Positions 7,072 through 15,896 of a stretch of 23,871 nt of DNA are shown piece by piece (the stretch's first letter is position 1; each line of letters opens with the position of its first letter). Made by a program: the position numbers and the translations under genes. Below the pieces are notes generated by a model. That model saw nothing but the letters and a program-made list of their open reading frames with translations, searched no databases and was not told the origin of the DNA. The stretch covers positions 1 to 23,871 of the forward strand of contig JBBDYH010000085.1 of assembly GCA_040901795.1 (NCBI GenBank), in the 5' to 3' direction. Origin of the DNA: JBBDYH01 sp040901795 (GTDB lineage: Bacteria; Planctomycetota; Planctomycetia; Pirellulales; JALHPA01).

Positions 7072-9005
7072 GAATTCTGCTGCTGGTTATCGCTTTGGCG
7101 GCCGCCGTTGTAGCGACCAATGCACGTGCCGACTTCACGAACTTCCTCGACGGCTCGACCTTGCCGGGCGACGCCGGCTGGATAGTAGACGGTGATCCAG
7201 GAACGCTGGTTGACTTGGGGGGCGGAAACTCTGGTATCCGGCAAGTGGACGACGATCCTGGCGCCGGCGGCGGCCAACACGGCGGCAGTTATGACGAGTT
7301 TTATCTTACCGTCGCGGATCCAAGTAATACGCTGGCAACGCGATTTCGGCTCGAACAATATACGCCCGGCGCGAACCTGACCACCTTGTTGGCATTGACG
7401 GCCGGCGGCAACGTCGATACTCCGGCGATTGGGCTGGGAATCCGGAACGTCGAGGGCTTGGATCGCTGGCAGCTCGTGCGGTTCATTTTCGAATCGAATA
7501 ATCCGGGAGATCCGGCCGCGATTCTGACCGATATCGCGCCAGTGATATTCAATCAGTTCAATGAAGCGCTGATCCATATCGACTCGGACACCGACCTGGT
7601 GCGCTTTAGCTGGAATGGGATGGAACTTTACAACACGGTAACGCCAACCGATTTTGGCGGGGCCGACGGCTTTCCAGAGTTCGGCGCTTCCAACTTTTGG
7701 GGTGAAGGCGGCACCAGCACCGTCACCTACGATTGGGTGGGTTATGGCCCCGAATATATTCCGCCTCCGGGACCGACTACGCATACCTGGAACGTGGACC
7801 TGAACGGAAATTGGTCGCTGGCGTCGAATTGGACGGGTGGAGAACCGAACGCCGTCGGCGTTTCAGCGAATTTTCTTGGCGCGATCACTGCTGCGCGTAC
7901 GATAACCGTTGACGGCCCCAAGACGGTTGGCAGTCTGACCTTCAACAACACAAACAGCTATACGTTGGCCGGTCCTGGCCCGCTGCAAATCAATAGTGCC
8001 GCCGCCTCGGCAATTGAGGTGACAGTCGGCAGCCATACGATCTCGGCGCCCTTGTCGATCGCCGCCGGCAAGACCGTATCCAGGACTGGTCCGGGCACTT
8101 TGACCATCAGTGGTAACCAAAGCCACGGCGCGGGCGCCATCCTGGTCGCGAACGAAGGTGTGACAAACCTGAATAGCGACGGCGGCGCCAACCTAACGGT
8201 CCAGGCGAATGCCCGAGTGAATTTCGGCTCGACACAGCACCTCGCTGCTCTGCAGTTCGGCGGCGGGGCGACGGTTCAATTGACTGCGGGCGGCACGAAG
8301 AACCTGGTAACACCTTCGTTGACGTTCTCTGGGCCGCCCGACGGCCGTAGCGGCCAGTTGGATCTGACAGACAACGCGATGATCGTCGACTATGTAGCCG
8401 GTTCGAGCCCCACGATGGACATCCGGCAGCGGATCATCGCCGGACGCGGCAAGACCGGTCTGGGCGCCACCTGGAATGGCCAGGGCATTACCAGCAGCAC
8501 TGCAGCAGCCGATGCCGCCACAAACCCGGAAGGAACCTCGGTGGGGTACGCGGCCAACATCGAGTTGCCCTTGGGGCAGTACACGAACTTCCGCGGCCAG
8601 GCCGTCGACGACACGGTCGTGCTTGTCCGCTACACGCGCACGGGCGATGCGAACCTCGACGGTGTAGTCAATGACGACGACGTGACGATTGTGAGCGCCA
8701 CCTATGGGCCGGGTGTTTCGCAGCCGGCTTGGGGTCTGGGCGACTTTGATTACAACGGCTTTGTGGATGACGACGACGTGACGCTCTTAGGAGTGTTCTA
8801 CGACCCGGCGGCGCCTCCGCTGGCCGTCTCGGCGACAGGATCGTCAGACGGTGTGACAGCCGTGCCGGAGCCCGGCACACTGATGCTGGCTGCACTGGCT
8901 ATTTTGGTAGCCGCGGCTACTAGCCGCCGAAACCGTTCACGGCGGCTGAAAGCCGCCGCTACGGCGATGCGCCGTTTTCTTGCTACTTCGCGCAGCGCGC
9001 GTTAG
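7068..9005 (+). CDS. PEP-CTERM, dockerin-containing secreted protein (paralogue 1)
   Basis: A 645-residue exported protein. Residues 1-21 are a signal peptide ending ARA. Residues about 22-225 form a beta-rich domain that may be LamG-like. From about 240 there is a motif HTWNVDLNGNWSLASNWT that typically opens autotransporter-like beta-strand repeats, then beta-helix-like sequence to about 430. A segment shared with the next gene runs from about 440. It ends in two dockerin-like calcium loops, DANLDGVVNDDD and DFDYNGFVDDDD (about 525-570). The sorting tail is VPEP at 599-602, a hydrophobic helix, then SRRNRSRR. PEP-CTERM tails are recognised by exosortases, which process proteins for the cell surface. 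The tail is followed by 19 unusual extra residues, explained by a palindromic element in the DNA. The start has GGAGG seven bases upstream of the ATG. Confidence 0.9.
   Translation: MRILLLVIALAAAVVATNARADFTNFLDGSTLPGDAGWIVDGDPGTLVDLGGGNSGIRQVDDDPGAGGGQHGGSYDEFYLTVADPSNTLATRFRLEQYTPGANLTTLLALTAGGNVDTPAIGLGIRNVEGLDRWQLVRFIFESNNPGDPAAILTDIAPVIFNQFNEALIHIDSDTDLVRFSWNGMELYNTVTPTDFGGADGFPEFGASNFWGEGGTSTVTYDWVGYGPEYIPPPGPTTHTWNVDLNGNWSLASNWTGGEPNAVGVSANFLGAITAARTITVDGPKTVGSLTFNNTNSYTLAGPGPLQINSAAASAIEVTVGSHTISAPLSIAAGKTVSRTGPGTLTISGNQSHGAGAILVANEGVTNLNSDGGANLTVQANARVNFGSTQHLAALQFGGGATVQLTAGGTKNLVTPSLTFSGPPDGRSGQLDLTDNAMIVDYVAGSSPTMDIRQRIIAGRGKTGLGATWNGQGITSSTAAADAATNPEGTSVGYAANIELPLGQYTNFRGQAVDDTVVLVRYTRTGDANLDGVVNDDDVTIVSATYGPGVSQPAWGLGDFDYNGFVDDDDVTLLGVFYDPAAPPLAVSATGSSDGVTAVPEPGTLMLAALAILVAAATSRRNRSRRLKAAATAMRRFLATSRSAR
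8922..8957. repeat. REP-like palindromic element inside the 3' end of the PEP-CTERM gene
   Basis: AGCCGCCG (8922-8929), CGGCGGCT (8940-8947) and AGCCGCC (8951-8957) form two alternative stems that share the central arm: a 10-base loop on the left and a GAA loop on the right. The element lies at the Arg cluster of the PEP-CTERM tail. It appears to have lengthened the reading frame by adding LKAAATAMRR and following residues. Confidence 0.6.
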
Positions 9006-9014
9006 CCTGACCAC

Positions 9015-9029
9015 CGAGAATCTCGTTTT
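9015..9029 (+). terminator. Weak terminator-like hairpin between the two PEP-CTERM genes
   Basis: CGAG-AAT-CTCG followed by TTTT lies ten bases after the first PEP-CTERM stop. The stem is only four pairs, so partial termination or none is as likely. Confidence 0.25.
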
Positions 9030-9089
9030 CCCATGCGCCTTAGGCATAGGGCAAGTTTCGTCCTTGCCGCTACGGTGAAAGGGGACTAT

Positions 9090-12000
9090 ATGGCAGGCAA
9101 TCCCAAGCGAGTGCTGATCGCCGTCGCAATTGCACTTTCGCTGCTCTCAAACAACGGCCAGGCCGCTGTCATCTTTTTCAACCGCGACGCGCTCGGGGTT
9201 GTAGACGGCACTGTGGATTTTACGAACTCCGAGACAGGAGGTGTACGGCGATTCTTCGATGTGAAGACGCCTGACACATCGGGCGCCATGCAAGGTTCCG
9301 CTGCCGGGTCCTTTGGCGGCGCTAGCGGTCAGGGGCGTCATCGCTCAACCACGACGTTCAGCGGCGGCATTTTCTCCGCGTCCGGGAGTGGCTCGGCCTC
9401 CGCCGACGCGGACAACCCGCCGGCGGGAGGCGAAGATGACAACCGCCGCAATCAGAGCCTTTTCCTTTCCGGTTACCAACTCGATTTTCAGGTGATAGAA
9501 ACCCCGGCGCCTTATTCTCTCATTGCGAAGTTTTCCAAAAGCGCGACGATCTTTATTGACCGGGAGGGCAACTTCGCCAGCACCTTTGGCACTTTGAAGG
9601 CCATCCTACAGGGCGAAAACCATGGTCAGATTCATCTGTTAGATCACGGGTTGGACGGACCAGACGCAGGGTCGGTCTCCGGCAACGGCATGCTGCAACC
9701 CGATTTCTACCGACTGAACGTCCAGGTGCATGCCAGTAGCGGCAGCGCCTTCACACCGAGCAACGTTTTTGAGGGCGGTCCGGCAAACGCCCGATACAAC
9801 TTCTCATTTTCGGTCGGCGAACCGTCGCCCGAAATCCGCTGGCTCAACCCGGCCAACGGATTTTTTCAGGTCGCCGAGAACTGGAGTCCGCAAGAGGTAC
9901 CGGCTGCCGAGCATATTGCCGTCTTTGATCTCGCCGACACATACGCCGTAGAGCTTGAACAGGACGTGACCAACGAGGGCCTGCGGGCCAACGGCGCGGG
10001 CGTCAACGTCACGTTCGACCTGGCTGGCCATCGCTACACCGCCAATCGCTTCAACGGCGGCGGTTTGCCGGACGACGATGTGTCGATCACGTTCAAAGGA
10101 GGCGGCGGCCCGGTTGTCAGCGGGGACGGTAAGCCGCGCGCGACTGCCAACGGCGAAGTGCGGTTTCAAGAGCTGTTCGACGTCGAGCCGGGCCTGCGCT
10201 GGGCCTACGTCGAAGGGGTGCAGGCGGTCCACGTTGCGGGCACGATCGATGGAAGTCTTACGATCAAAGACCCCACGACGACGGCGAACTTCACCACCGC
10301 GATGACTGTTGGCGCCGACGAGGCCGGATTGGTCGTCGTCGAAAACGGCGCCGCCCTGCACAGCGGCGCTGCATTTCTCGGCCTCGACCGCGTTTTGCCG
10401 GTCCTAGGAGGGGGCGACGGCACCGTCATCGTTAGCGGCCAGAATTCCAAGTGGGAACTCACAACGGGCCTTGGTCTCGTAATCGGCTCGGGCGGCAAGG
10501 GATCGGTCACCGCACTCAACGGAGGCGCCGTCGACGCCAGCCAGAGTTTGGTGACGCTTGCCGACGAACCATTCTCCACTGGCGCGCTGCATGTCACAGG
10601 CGCTGGCTCCACGTTCGAGGCGCAAACCCTCGTGGTTGGCGAAAATGGCGAAGGCTCAATGCTCGTGGAACAAGGCGGCGGGGCGGAAGCAGTGTCGATT
10701 ACCGTCGGAGGCAGCGCAAGCTCGTCAACGTCGACCGGCAAAGGAACGGTCGCTATTTTCGATCAGGGATCAAGTCTTATGGTGGACCGGCTCCGCATAG
10801 GCGAGGTCGGCGAAGGCACCGTCGTGGTCTCCGATCGGGGTTTCTTGTTAGGCGGCAGCAGGCTTGACACTTCCATCGGAAAAAAAGGAAAGCTGGTAGT
10901 GCAGTCAGACGGCCTCGCCACATTCACCTTACTGCAACAATCCGGCGGCGAGCTGGTCGTCGCTGACGGCGGAGGCCTCCACACCCGAAGTGCGCTCGTC
11001 TTGGGGGACGGAGGCAGCGAAGGTACCGCCACAGTCAGCGGCAGGGCCGGCCCGGACTCCGCCTCCTGGACCGTCGATGACACGCTGACCATCGAAGCGG
11101 GTGGCATCGTGACCGTCGCAGATGGCGGCGCGCTTCGCGTATTGGACAGGTTGGAAGTGGGTGCGGGCGGCTTACTCAGGCGAAGTGGCGATGGGCTGGT
11201 TGAGATCGGCAACGTCGTCGCTTCGCCGGGCACGGTCACCGTCGGCTCAGGCGGCACTCTTACGGGCGGCGGCACGCTGACCTTGGGCGGAGGGGTTCTC
11301 GTAGTATCGGGCACCGGGCAGGTATCGATCGCGCAGGTGCTGCCGGGCGACTCACCGGGCACCCTGACGATTGAAGGGGATTACCGGCAGGAGCAATTCT
11401 CGCTGCTAGGCATCGAGATCGCCGGCACGGCTGCAGGCCAATTCGACGTGCTCAAGGTCACAGGCAACGCCACGATCGGCGGCCAGCTTTCACTGGAGTT
11501 CCTCGACGGCTTTGCGCCGCGGCAGGGGGACGCGTTTGAGTTCCTGGACGTGAGCGGCACGCTGGACGGGCAATTCGCCAACGTGGAGCTACGCAACCTT
11601 GCGCCGGAGTTCCAGTTCGACCTCCGCCCAGACGCCGGCGGGCTGACGATGGTCGCACTCAACGACGGCGTCTTTGTGCCACCGCCGCCGAGCGTCTGGA
11701 ACGTCGACGCCAATGGCAACTGGTCGAGCGGCGTGAATTGGACCGTCGATGTCCCGGACAATGCGGGCGCCATCGCTGTCTTCGGCAACAAGATCGCCGC
11801 GCCGCGCGTGGTGACCGCGGATGAGCCCATCAACGTCGGCCGGATCGACTTCGACAGCGCCCACGCCTATACGATCGCCGGCTCGGAAGCGGTGACGCTC
11901 AATACAAGGAGCTTCACTGAGCAGATCAATGTCGTGAATGGCAGCCATACGATCAGCGCGCCTGTGACGCTCGCCGACAACACCACGATTTCGGTTTCGC

Positions 12001-12806
12001 CTGCCGCTAACAACCTCTCGGTTACCGGAGCACTGAGCGCAAACGGGGTCACGCTTACCAAGGCCGGCGCAGGCACGTTGACGCTGAACAACCTTCGTGC
12101 GGCCGGTCTGTCGATCGACGCCGGCACGGTTGCAATCGCGACCAATGGCACTTCCGATGGTACATCGGTGCTTGGTGCGCTCTCCATCGCCGGAGGCGCC
12201 GCCCCGATGGCAAAGCTCGACCTCAACAACAACGCCGCGATCATCGATTACACGGGCGGAAGCCCAGTCGCCAGCGTGCGCAGCCAAGTGCTCTCCGGAC
12301 GCGGCGGACCGGGACTGGGCGCAACTTGGACCGGACAAGGAATCACCAGCAGCACTGCGGCAGCGGCCAACGCCGCCGACGCCGAATCTCGCTCGGTCGG
12401 CTACGCCGAGAACTCCGCGTTACCGCTTGGTCCGTATTCCTCATTCCGCGGTCAGCCGGTGGACGACACGGCGGTGTTGATGGCTTATACGCGCACGGGC
12501 GACGCGAACCTCGACGGCGTCGTGAACGACGACGACGTGACGATCGTCAGCGCGACATACGCCCCCGGGGTTTCGCAGCCGCACTGGGCCCTGGGCGACT
12601 TTGATTACAACGGCTTTGTCGATGATGACGACGTGACACTGTTGGGCGTGTTCTATGATCCAAGCGCCCCGCCGCTGGTCACGCTTGTCCCTGAAGCAGG
12701 GAGCGGCGTAGCGGCTGTGCCGGAGCCATCGGTGTTTGCGCTCATGATAGTAGCGACATTCATTGGTGCGACCGCGCTCGCGATGCGATGTCATGCACGA
12801 AAGTAG
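9090..12806 (+). CDS. Large PEP-CTERM surface protein with T5SS/PEP-CTERM-type beta-helix repeats (paralogue 2)
   Basis: A 1238-residue exported protein. The ATG at 9090 has AAAGGGGA five to twelve bases upstream and directly opens a signal peptide (to about residue 27, GQA). An upstream in-frame ATG at 9033 would put 19 basic residues in front and is less likely. About 28-245 is a unique Gly/Ser-rich beta domain. At about 250 and about 868 are two N-G-x-(F/W)...NW motifs (FFQVAENWS, GNWSSGVNWT). Between them, about 400-605 carries tandem units of the type VG-x-G-G-x-G-x-V-x-V-x2-G-G, matching the T5SS/PEP-CTERM-associated repeat seen in autotransporter passengers and planctomycete surface proteins. 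The C-terminus has two dockerin-like Ca2+ loops at about 1136-1190, then VPEPS at 1210 and a hydrophobic helix ending RCHARK, a weak version of the usual Arg cluster. Likely role: surface adhesin or matrix protein, inferred. Confidence 0.9.
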   Translation: MAGNPKRVLIAVAIALSLLSNNGQAAVIFFNRDALGVVDGTVDFTNSETGGVRRFFDVKTPDTSGAMQGSAAGSFGGASGQGRHRSTTTFSGGIFSASGSGSASADADNPPAGGEDDNRRNQSLFLSGYQLDFQVIETPAPYSLIAKFSKSATIFIDREGNFASTFGTLKAILQGENHGQIHLLDHGLDGPDAGSVSGNGMLQPDFYRLNVQVHASSGSAFTPSNVFEGGPANARYNFSFSVGEPSPEIRWLNPANGFFQVAENWSPQEVPAAEHIAVFDLADTYAVELEQDVTNEGLRANGAGVNVTFDLAGHRYTANRFNGGGLPDDDVSITFKGGGGPVVSGDGKPRATANGEVRFQELFDVEPGLRWAYVEGVQAVHVAGTIDGSLTIKDPTTTANFTTAMTVGADEAGLVVVENGAALHSGAAFLGLDRVLPVLGGGDGTVIVSGQNSKWELTTGLGLVIGSGGKGSVTALNGGAVDASQSLVTLADEPFSTGALHVTGAGSTFEAQTLVVGENGEGSMLVEQGGGAEAVSITVGGSASSSTSTGKGTVAIFDQGSSLMVDRLRIGEVGEGTVVVSDRGFLLGGSRLDTSIGKKGKLVVQSDGLATFTLLQQSGGELVVADGGGLHTRSALVLGDGGSEGTATVSGRAGPDSASWTVDDTLTIEAGGIVTVADGGALRVLDRLEVGAGGLLRRSGDGLVEIGNVVASPGTVTVGSGGTLTGGGTLTLGGGVLVVSGTGQVSIAQVLPGDSPGTLTIEGDYRQEQFSLLGIEIAGTAAGQFDVLKVTGNATIGGQLSLEFLDGFAPRQGDAFEFLDVSGTLDGQFANVELRNLAPEFQFDLRPDAGGLTMVALNDGVFVPPPPSVWNVDANGNWSSGVNWTVDVPDNAGAIAVFGNKIAAPRVVTADEPINVGRIDFDSAHAYTIAGSEAVTLNTRSFTEQINVVNGSHTISAPVTLADNTTISVSPAANNLSVTGALSANGVTLTKAGAGTLTLNNLRAAGLSIDAGTVAIATNGTSDGTSVLGALSIAGGAAPMAKLDLNNNAAIIDYTGGSPVASVRSQVLSGRGGPGLGATWTGQGITSSTAAAANAADAESRSVGYAENSALPLGPYSSFRGQPVDDTAVLMAYTRTGDANLDGVVNDDDVTIVSATYAPGVSQPHWALGDFDYNGFVDDDDVTLLGVFYDPSAPPLVTLVPEAGSGVAAVPEPSVFALMIVATFIGATALAMRCHARK

Positions 12807-12826
12807 CCGGCGGCCGATAGCTTCCG

Positions 12827-13984
12827 TCAGTAGTCATACCACAGCGCCAGACCGATTTTGTTCTCGTAGCGATCGAAGAACTCGAACTGGTCGCTCTTGC
12901 CGTTGAAGTATTCGACGCCGAAGCGGAAGAGATGTCCGCTGGCCGCCTGACGCCATTGCCAGCCGAGTTGGGCGACGAGGTTGCCGCCGAATTCCACTTC
13001 CTCGCGCAAGTGCGCGTTGAGCGCTGCGAACGGCGATCCGTGGAAGCCGGTGTCGATCAGCGGGCTGTAGTCGACGCCGAACTGGAGCTCCCATTCACCG
13101 CTCACGTCGGAATAGAAGGCCCAGCCCGCTTCGCCGTAGATCCGCCAGTCCGGATTCAGATAGTAGGACTGGCCCAGCACCAGCACGTCGCGGCTGTAGT
13201 TGTAGCGCGTGACGGTCGGGTTGCTGAGCAGGAACTCGTCACCCAAATGCGAGCTGAGGTGGTAGTAGGCGAGCTTGCTGCGATGCGGTCCGGCGCCAAA
13301 GGTCACGGGCACACCCGCACGGAAATCGACGGCCACCAGGTCGCGCTCCTCTTCGGGATCGAGCCGGGGGAAGGCGGCGCCCTCCAGATCGAGCTGCCAG
13401 CCATCCGGCATCGCGTTGTCGTGGTTGCCGTAGCGAAAAATGCCCACGCGGCCACCGAGTGCAATATCCCACACCCAGCCGAGGTCATCGTCATGCGCCC
13501 AAAGGCTGTGCATGCGGGACTCTTTGAAGCCTGCGAGATAAGAGCGGTAGATGAGCCCGTCGGGGAGCGCTTGCCAATCCCAGACGTCTGGGCTGAACGC
13601 GACCGGGGGGACGACGCTTCCGGCTTGCGGCGGTGCGGTGATTGGTTGGCTTGCAGGGACTATTGCCTCGGCAAATCCTGCGGCTGGGTCGTCAAGCGGC
13701 GGCGCGTTGAAGTCGCCGGCATGGGCAATCGCAGGCGGCGCCAAGAAAGTCGGCGAAACCGCGGCGTTCGGTCCGTCTGAATTGGCCCACCACGGTTGAC
13801 CGGCCGAGGACGGCAACGGAACGACCTCTGCGTTGAGCAGCCGCGGAATTGCAAGAAGCGCGCTGAGCACGACGGCCGTGCAGAACCAATAAACCGACAA
13901 GTGCCGATGGCGGCGGCGCGTGCCTATACTGCGCGATCGCGTGGCAGCGCACCGGGAGGTAAGGAGCGGCAGGGCGCGAAACAT
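12827..13984 (-). CDS. DUF1207-type secreted or outer-membrane protein
   Basis: A 385-residue exported protein resembling the DUF1207 family known from planctomycetes and other bacteria; function unknown. An Arg-rich N-terminus leads into a signal peptide (YWFCTAVVLSALLAIPRLLNA, cut near residue 53). A Pro/Ala-rich linker follows, then the family block beginning WQALPDGLIYRSYLAGFKESR. Many alternating aromatic/polar strands follow (GRVGIFRYG, KLAYYHLSSHLGDEFLL, WRIYGEAGWAFYSDVSGEWELQFG written here in part), ending GLALWYDY. A terminal aromatic residue after such strands is typical of outer-membrane barrels. The ATG at 13984 is preferred; a GTG at 14101 would add 39 residues before the signal peptide. 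It converges on the large PEP-CTERM gene with only 20 bases between stops. Confidence 0.8.
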   Translation of the reverse strand: MFRALPLLTSRCAATRSRSIGTRRRHRHLSVYWFCTAVVLSALLAIPRLLNAEVVPLPSSAGQPWWANSDGPNAAVSPTFLAPPAIAHAGDFNAPPLDDPAAGFAEAIVPASQPITAPPQAGSVVPPVAFSPDVWDWQALPDGLIYRSYLAGFKESRMHSLWAHDDDLGWVWDIALGGRVGIFRYGNHDNAMPDGWQLDLEGAAFPRLDPEEERDLVAVDFRAGVPVTFGAGPHRSKLAYYHLSSHLGDEFLLSNPTVTRYNYSRDVLVLGQSYYLNPDWRIYGEAGWAFYSDVSGEWELQFGVDYSPLIDTGFHGSPFAALNAHLREEVEFGGNLVAQLGWQWRQAASGHLFRFGVEYFNGKSDQFEFFDRYENKIGLALWYDY

Positions 13985-14222
13985 TGGCAGGGCGGACGGG
14001 GCGGGGTGTCCGGCAGAATCGAAAGGTGTCGCAATTCTTGGTTGACAAGACTCATCGGCAGAACCGGCAACCTTCTCCGGCGGCCACCTTACATTCGCCA
14101 CACTTTACGCTAGCAGCGCGAAGCTGGGTGCTTTGCAGATGAGCTTGCAGCCGCTTGCCGCTCCGAACGCCGACGCTTACAATCCGACACGAAATCGTCC
14201 TTGTCAAAGCCAGAGGCCCCTG

Positions 14223-14684
14223 ATGGAACGCACATTTGTTTTGTTGAAGCCGGATTGCGTGCAACGTCGCCTGGTCGGCCGTGTGCTCGCCCGTTTTGAA
14301 GATAAGGGACTCAACTTCATCGCCATGAAAATGCTCAGTGTTACGCCGGAGCTTTCGCGGCAGCATTATGCGGAGCACGTGAACAAGCCCTTCTATCCGG
14401 CGCTCGAGAAATTCATCACCGGGGGACCAGTCATCGCCACGGTTGTGGAGGGGTTGGAGGCGATCCGCGTCGTCCGGGAAATGCTTGGCGCCACCAGTGG
14501 GTTGAAGGCAGCCGCCGGCACCATTCGTGGCGACCTAAGCAGCAGCCGGCAGATGAACCTGGTTCATGCCTCGGATGGACCTGAAGCGGCGGCGAGAGAG
14601 ATCGGGCTGTACTTCAAACCCGATGAGATTAGCAGCTACGAGCCCTCGATTACGCCGTGGCTGCGGGCGAGCGATGAAGCGTGA
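14223..14684 (+). CDS. ndk: Nucleoside diphosphate kinase
   Basis: A 153-residue enzyme that transfers the gamma phosphate from ATP to nucleoside diphosphates through a phospho-histidine, in the cytosol. Family signatures: MERTFVLLKPD at the N-terminus, LVGRVLARFEDKG, the substrate-binding region HYAEHVNKPFYPAL, GPVIATVVEG, and the active-site segment NLVHASDGPEAAAREI carrying the catalytic His. The canonical NxxHGSD reads NLVHASD, a Gly-to-Ala change next to the His. Length is normal for the family. The ATG at 14223 is preceded by AGAGG and starts exactly at the conserved N-terminus, so a frame extension to 14133 is not needed. It converges with pyrF, leaving a 30-base gap, and is divergent from the DUF1207 gene. 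Confidence 0.97.
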   Translation: MERTFVLLKPDCVQRRLVGRVLARFEDKGLNFIAMKMLSVTPELSRQHYAEHVNKPFYPALEKFITGGPVIATVVEGLEAIRVVREMLGATSGLKAAAGTIRGDLSSSRQMNLVHASDGPEAAAREIGLYFKPDEISSYEPSITPWLRASDEA

Positions 14685-14685
14685 C

Positions 14686-14710
14686 GAGGAGACTGGGAGA
14701 CTGGGAGAGG
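14686..14710. repeat. Short tandem repeat of GGGAGACT-like units
   Basis: The 30-base gap between the convergent ndk and pyrF stops is filled with about three copies of GGAGACTG/GGGAGAGG. It is a low-complexity purine-rich microrepeat. Confidence 0.6.
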
Positions 14711-14714
14711 GGCG

Positions 14715-15632
14715 TTACAGCGCGCCGGCCGGTGTATCCGAACGCAGCTCTGCGATCATCTGGCGGGTGGCGACTTCCACGGCTTCCTGCCAGCGCGATT
14801 CGCCGAAGCGCTCGGAGTATTCGGCTCGACGGTGCGCAAAGATAATGCCGCGTGAGTTGTTCACGATAGCGCCCAGTCCATCGCTGCGGAAAGCCGCGGC
14901 CACGTCGCGGGCCGTTCCGCCTTGGCTGCCGTAGCCGGGAATCAGTAGCCACGATTGCGGCATGATGCCGCGCAGCTCGGCGAGTTGCTCCGGATACGTC
15001 GCGCCCACGACGGCTCCGGCCGTGCCGAATCCGCTTGCCGCAGCGTCCTCGGCGGCGAGGCGGGCCACATGGCGCGCGACATGACGATAAATCGGTTCGC
15101 CGTCGGCGACCAGGTCTTGAAACCGACCGCCGCCGGGATTGGACGTCTTAACCAGCACGAACACGCCCGCTGCGTTGGCCCGCGCCGTATCGATAAACGG
15201 TTGCAGGCTGTCGTCGCCCAGATAAGGATTGACGGTCAGCGCGTCGGCGCCCCAAGCACTGGCGATGCCGAGATAACCCTGGGCGTATGCCGCCGCCGTG
15301 CTCCCGATATCGTTGCGCTTGCCATCGACGATCACCAGCAATCCGCGGTCGCGGGCGTAGCGAATGACATCCGCCAACGCCGAGGCGCCAGCCGGCCCGA
15401 GGTGTTCAAAGAAGGCCGCCTGTGGCTTGATTGCGGGGACCAAGGGCGCGACCACATCGATTACGCCGCGGCAGAAAGCTGAATAGGCACTAGCGCGGTG
15501 CGCCGGGTTTTGGCCCTGTTCCACCGATTGCAGCGACGTGGGAAGGTTTTCGTACCTGGGATCGAGACCGACCACAACCGGCGTCTTCTGTTGACGCACT
15601 GCGGCGGCGAGCCGTTCGGCAAAAGCTGTCAT
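14715..15632 (-). CDS. pyrF: Orotidine 5'-phosphate decarboxylase
   Basis: Converts OMP to UMP, the last step of de novo UMP synthesis, in the cytosol. The 305-residue length and layout fit the longer subfamily (type 2) of PyrF. Seen in order: VVVGLDPRYENLP near the N-terminus, IKPQAAFFEHLG, the catalytic VIVDGKRNDIGSTA (Lys and Asp of the DxKxxDI motif present), ADALTVNPYLGDDSL, VFVLVKTSNPG, and LLIPGYGSQGG with NNSRGI (phosphate-binding end). The start is ATG at 15632. TATATAT lies immediately upstream, with no Shine-Dalgarno sequence. It is divergent from the large caspase-like gene and convergent with ndk; grouping with ndk gives two nucleotide-metabolism genes side by side but not in an operon. 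Confidence 0.96.
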   Translation of the reverse strand: MTAFAERLAAAVRQQKTPVVVGLDPRYENLPTSLQSVEQGQNPAHRASAYSAFCRGVIDVVAPLVPAIKPQAAFFEHLGPAGASALADVIRYARDRGLLVIVDGKRNDIGSTAAAYAQGYLGIASAWGADALTVNPYLGDDSLQPFIDTARANAAGVFVLVKTSNPGGGRFQDLVADGEPIYRHVARHVARLAAEDAAASGFGTAGAVVGATYPEQLAELRGIMPQSWLLIPGYGSQGGTARDVAAAFRSDGLGAIVNNSRGIIFAHRRAEYSERFGESRWQEAVEVATRQMIAELRSDTPAGAL

Positions 15633-15672
15633 ATATATAGCCGGCCGGTTCTCGGCTCGGTGAGCTGCTCGA

Positions 15673-15700
15673 TTGCACGGGCTGAGTGCGCCGGTATACT
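15673..15700 (+). promoter_or_regulatory. Candidate promoter for the giant caspase-like gene
   Basis: TTGCAC (15673-15678) and TATACT (15695-15700) are separated by 16 bases in the divergent region between pyrF and the caspase-like gene. If used, the transcript would have a leader of about 190 bases, which holds the hairpin at 15733-15759. The call rests on consensus match only. Confidence 0.35.
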
Positions 15701-15732
15701 CAGGGCAGCGGCGCAGATTGGGTTAGACGACA

Positions 15733-15759
15733 CGCCGCAAGTTTACAACGTCTGCGGCG
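15733..15759 (+). other. Hairpin in the putative leader of the caspase-like gene
   Basis: CGCCGCA (15733-15739) is perfectly complementary to TGCGGCG (15753-15759) around a 13-base loop. No T-tract follows. It may be an mRNA structure or a dyad operator; no known riboswitch class is recognised. Confidence 0.35.
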
Positions 15760-15896
15760 CATTCCAAAGGTCCCGGCCGGTCTTTGATGAACTGGAATGC
15801 GACTGCCTTTGGCTCATCCAAGTCGGTTGAGCCGCAGACTTGACCTGCAAGTGGCTGCTCAAAAACGCGTCGCTCGACGCCTGGAGGGGTTTTCCG

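Noticed and set aside
12932..13780. 282-codon plus-strand frame opposite the DUF1207-type gene
   Set aside because: Antisense shadow; the minus strand encodes a recognisable family with a signal peptide.
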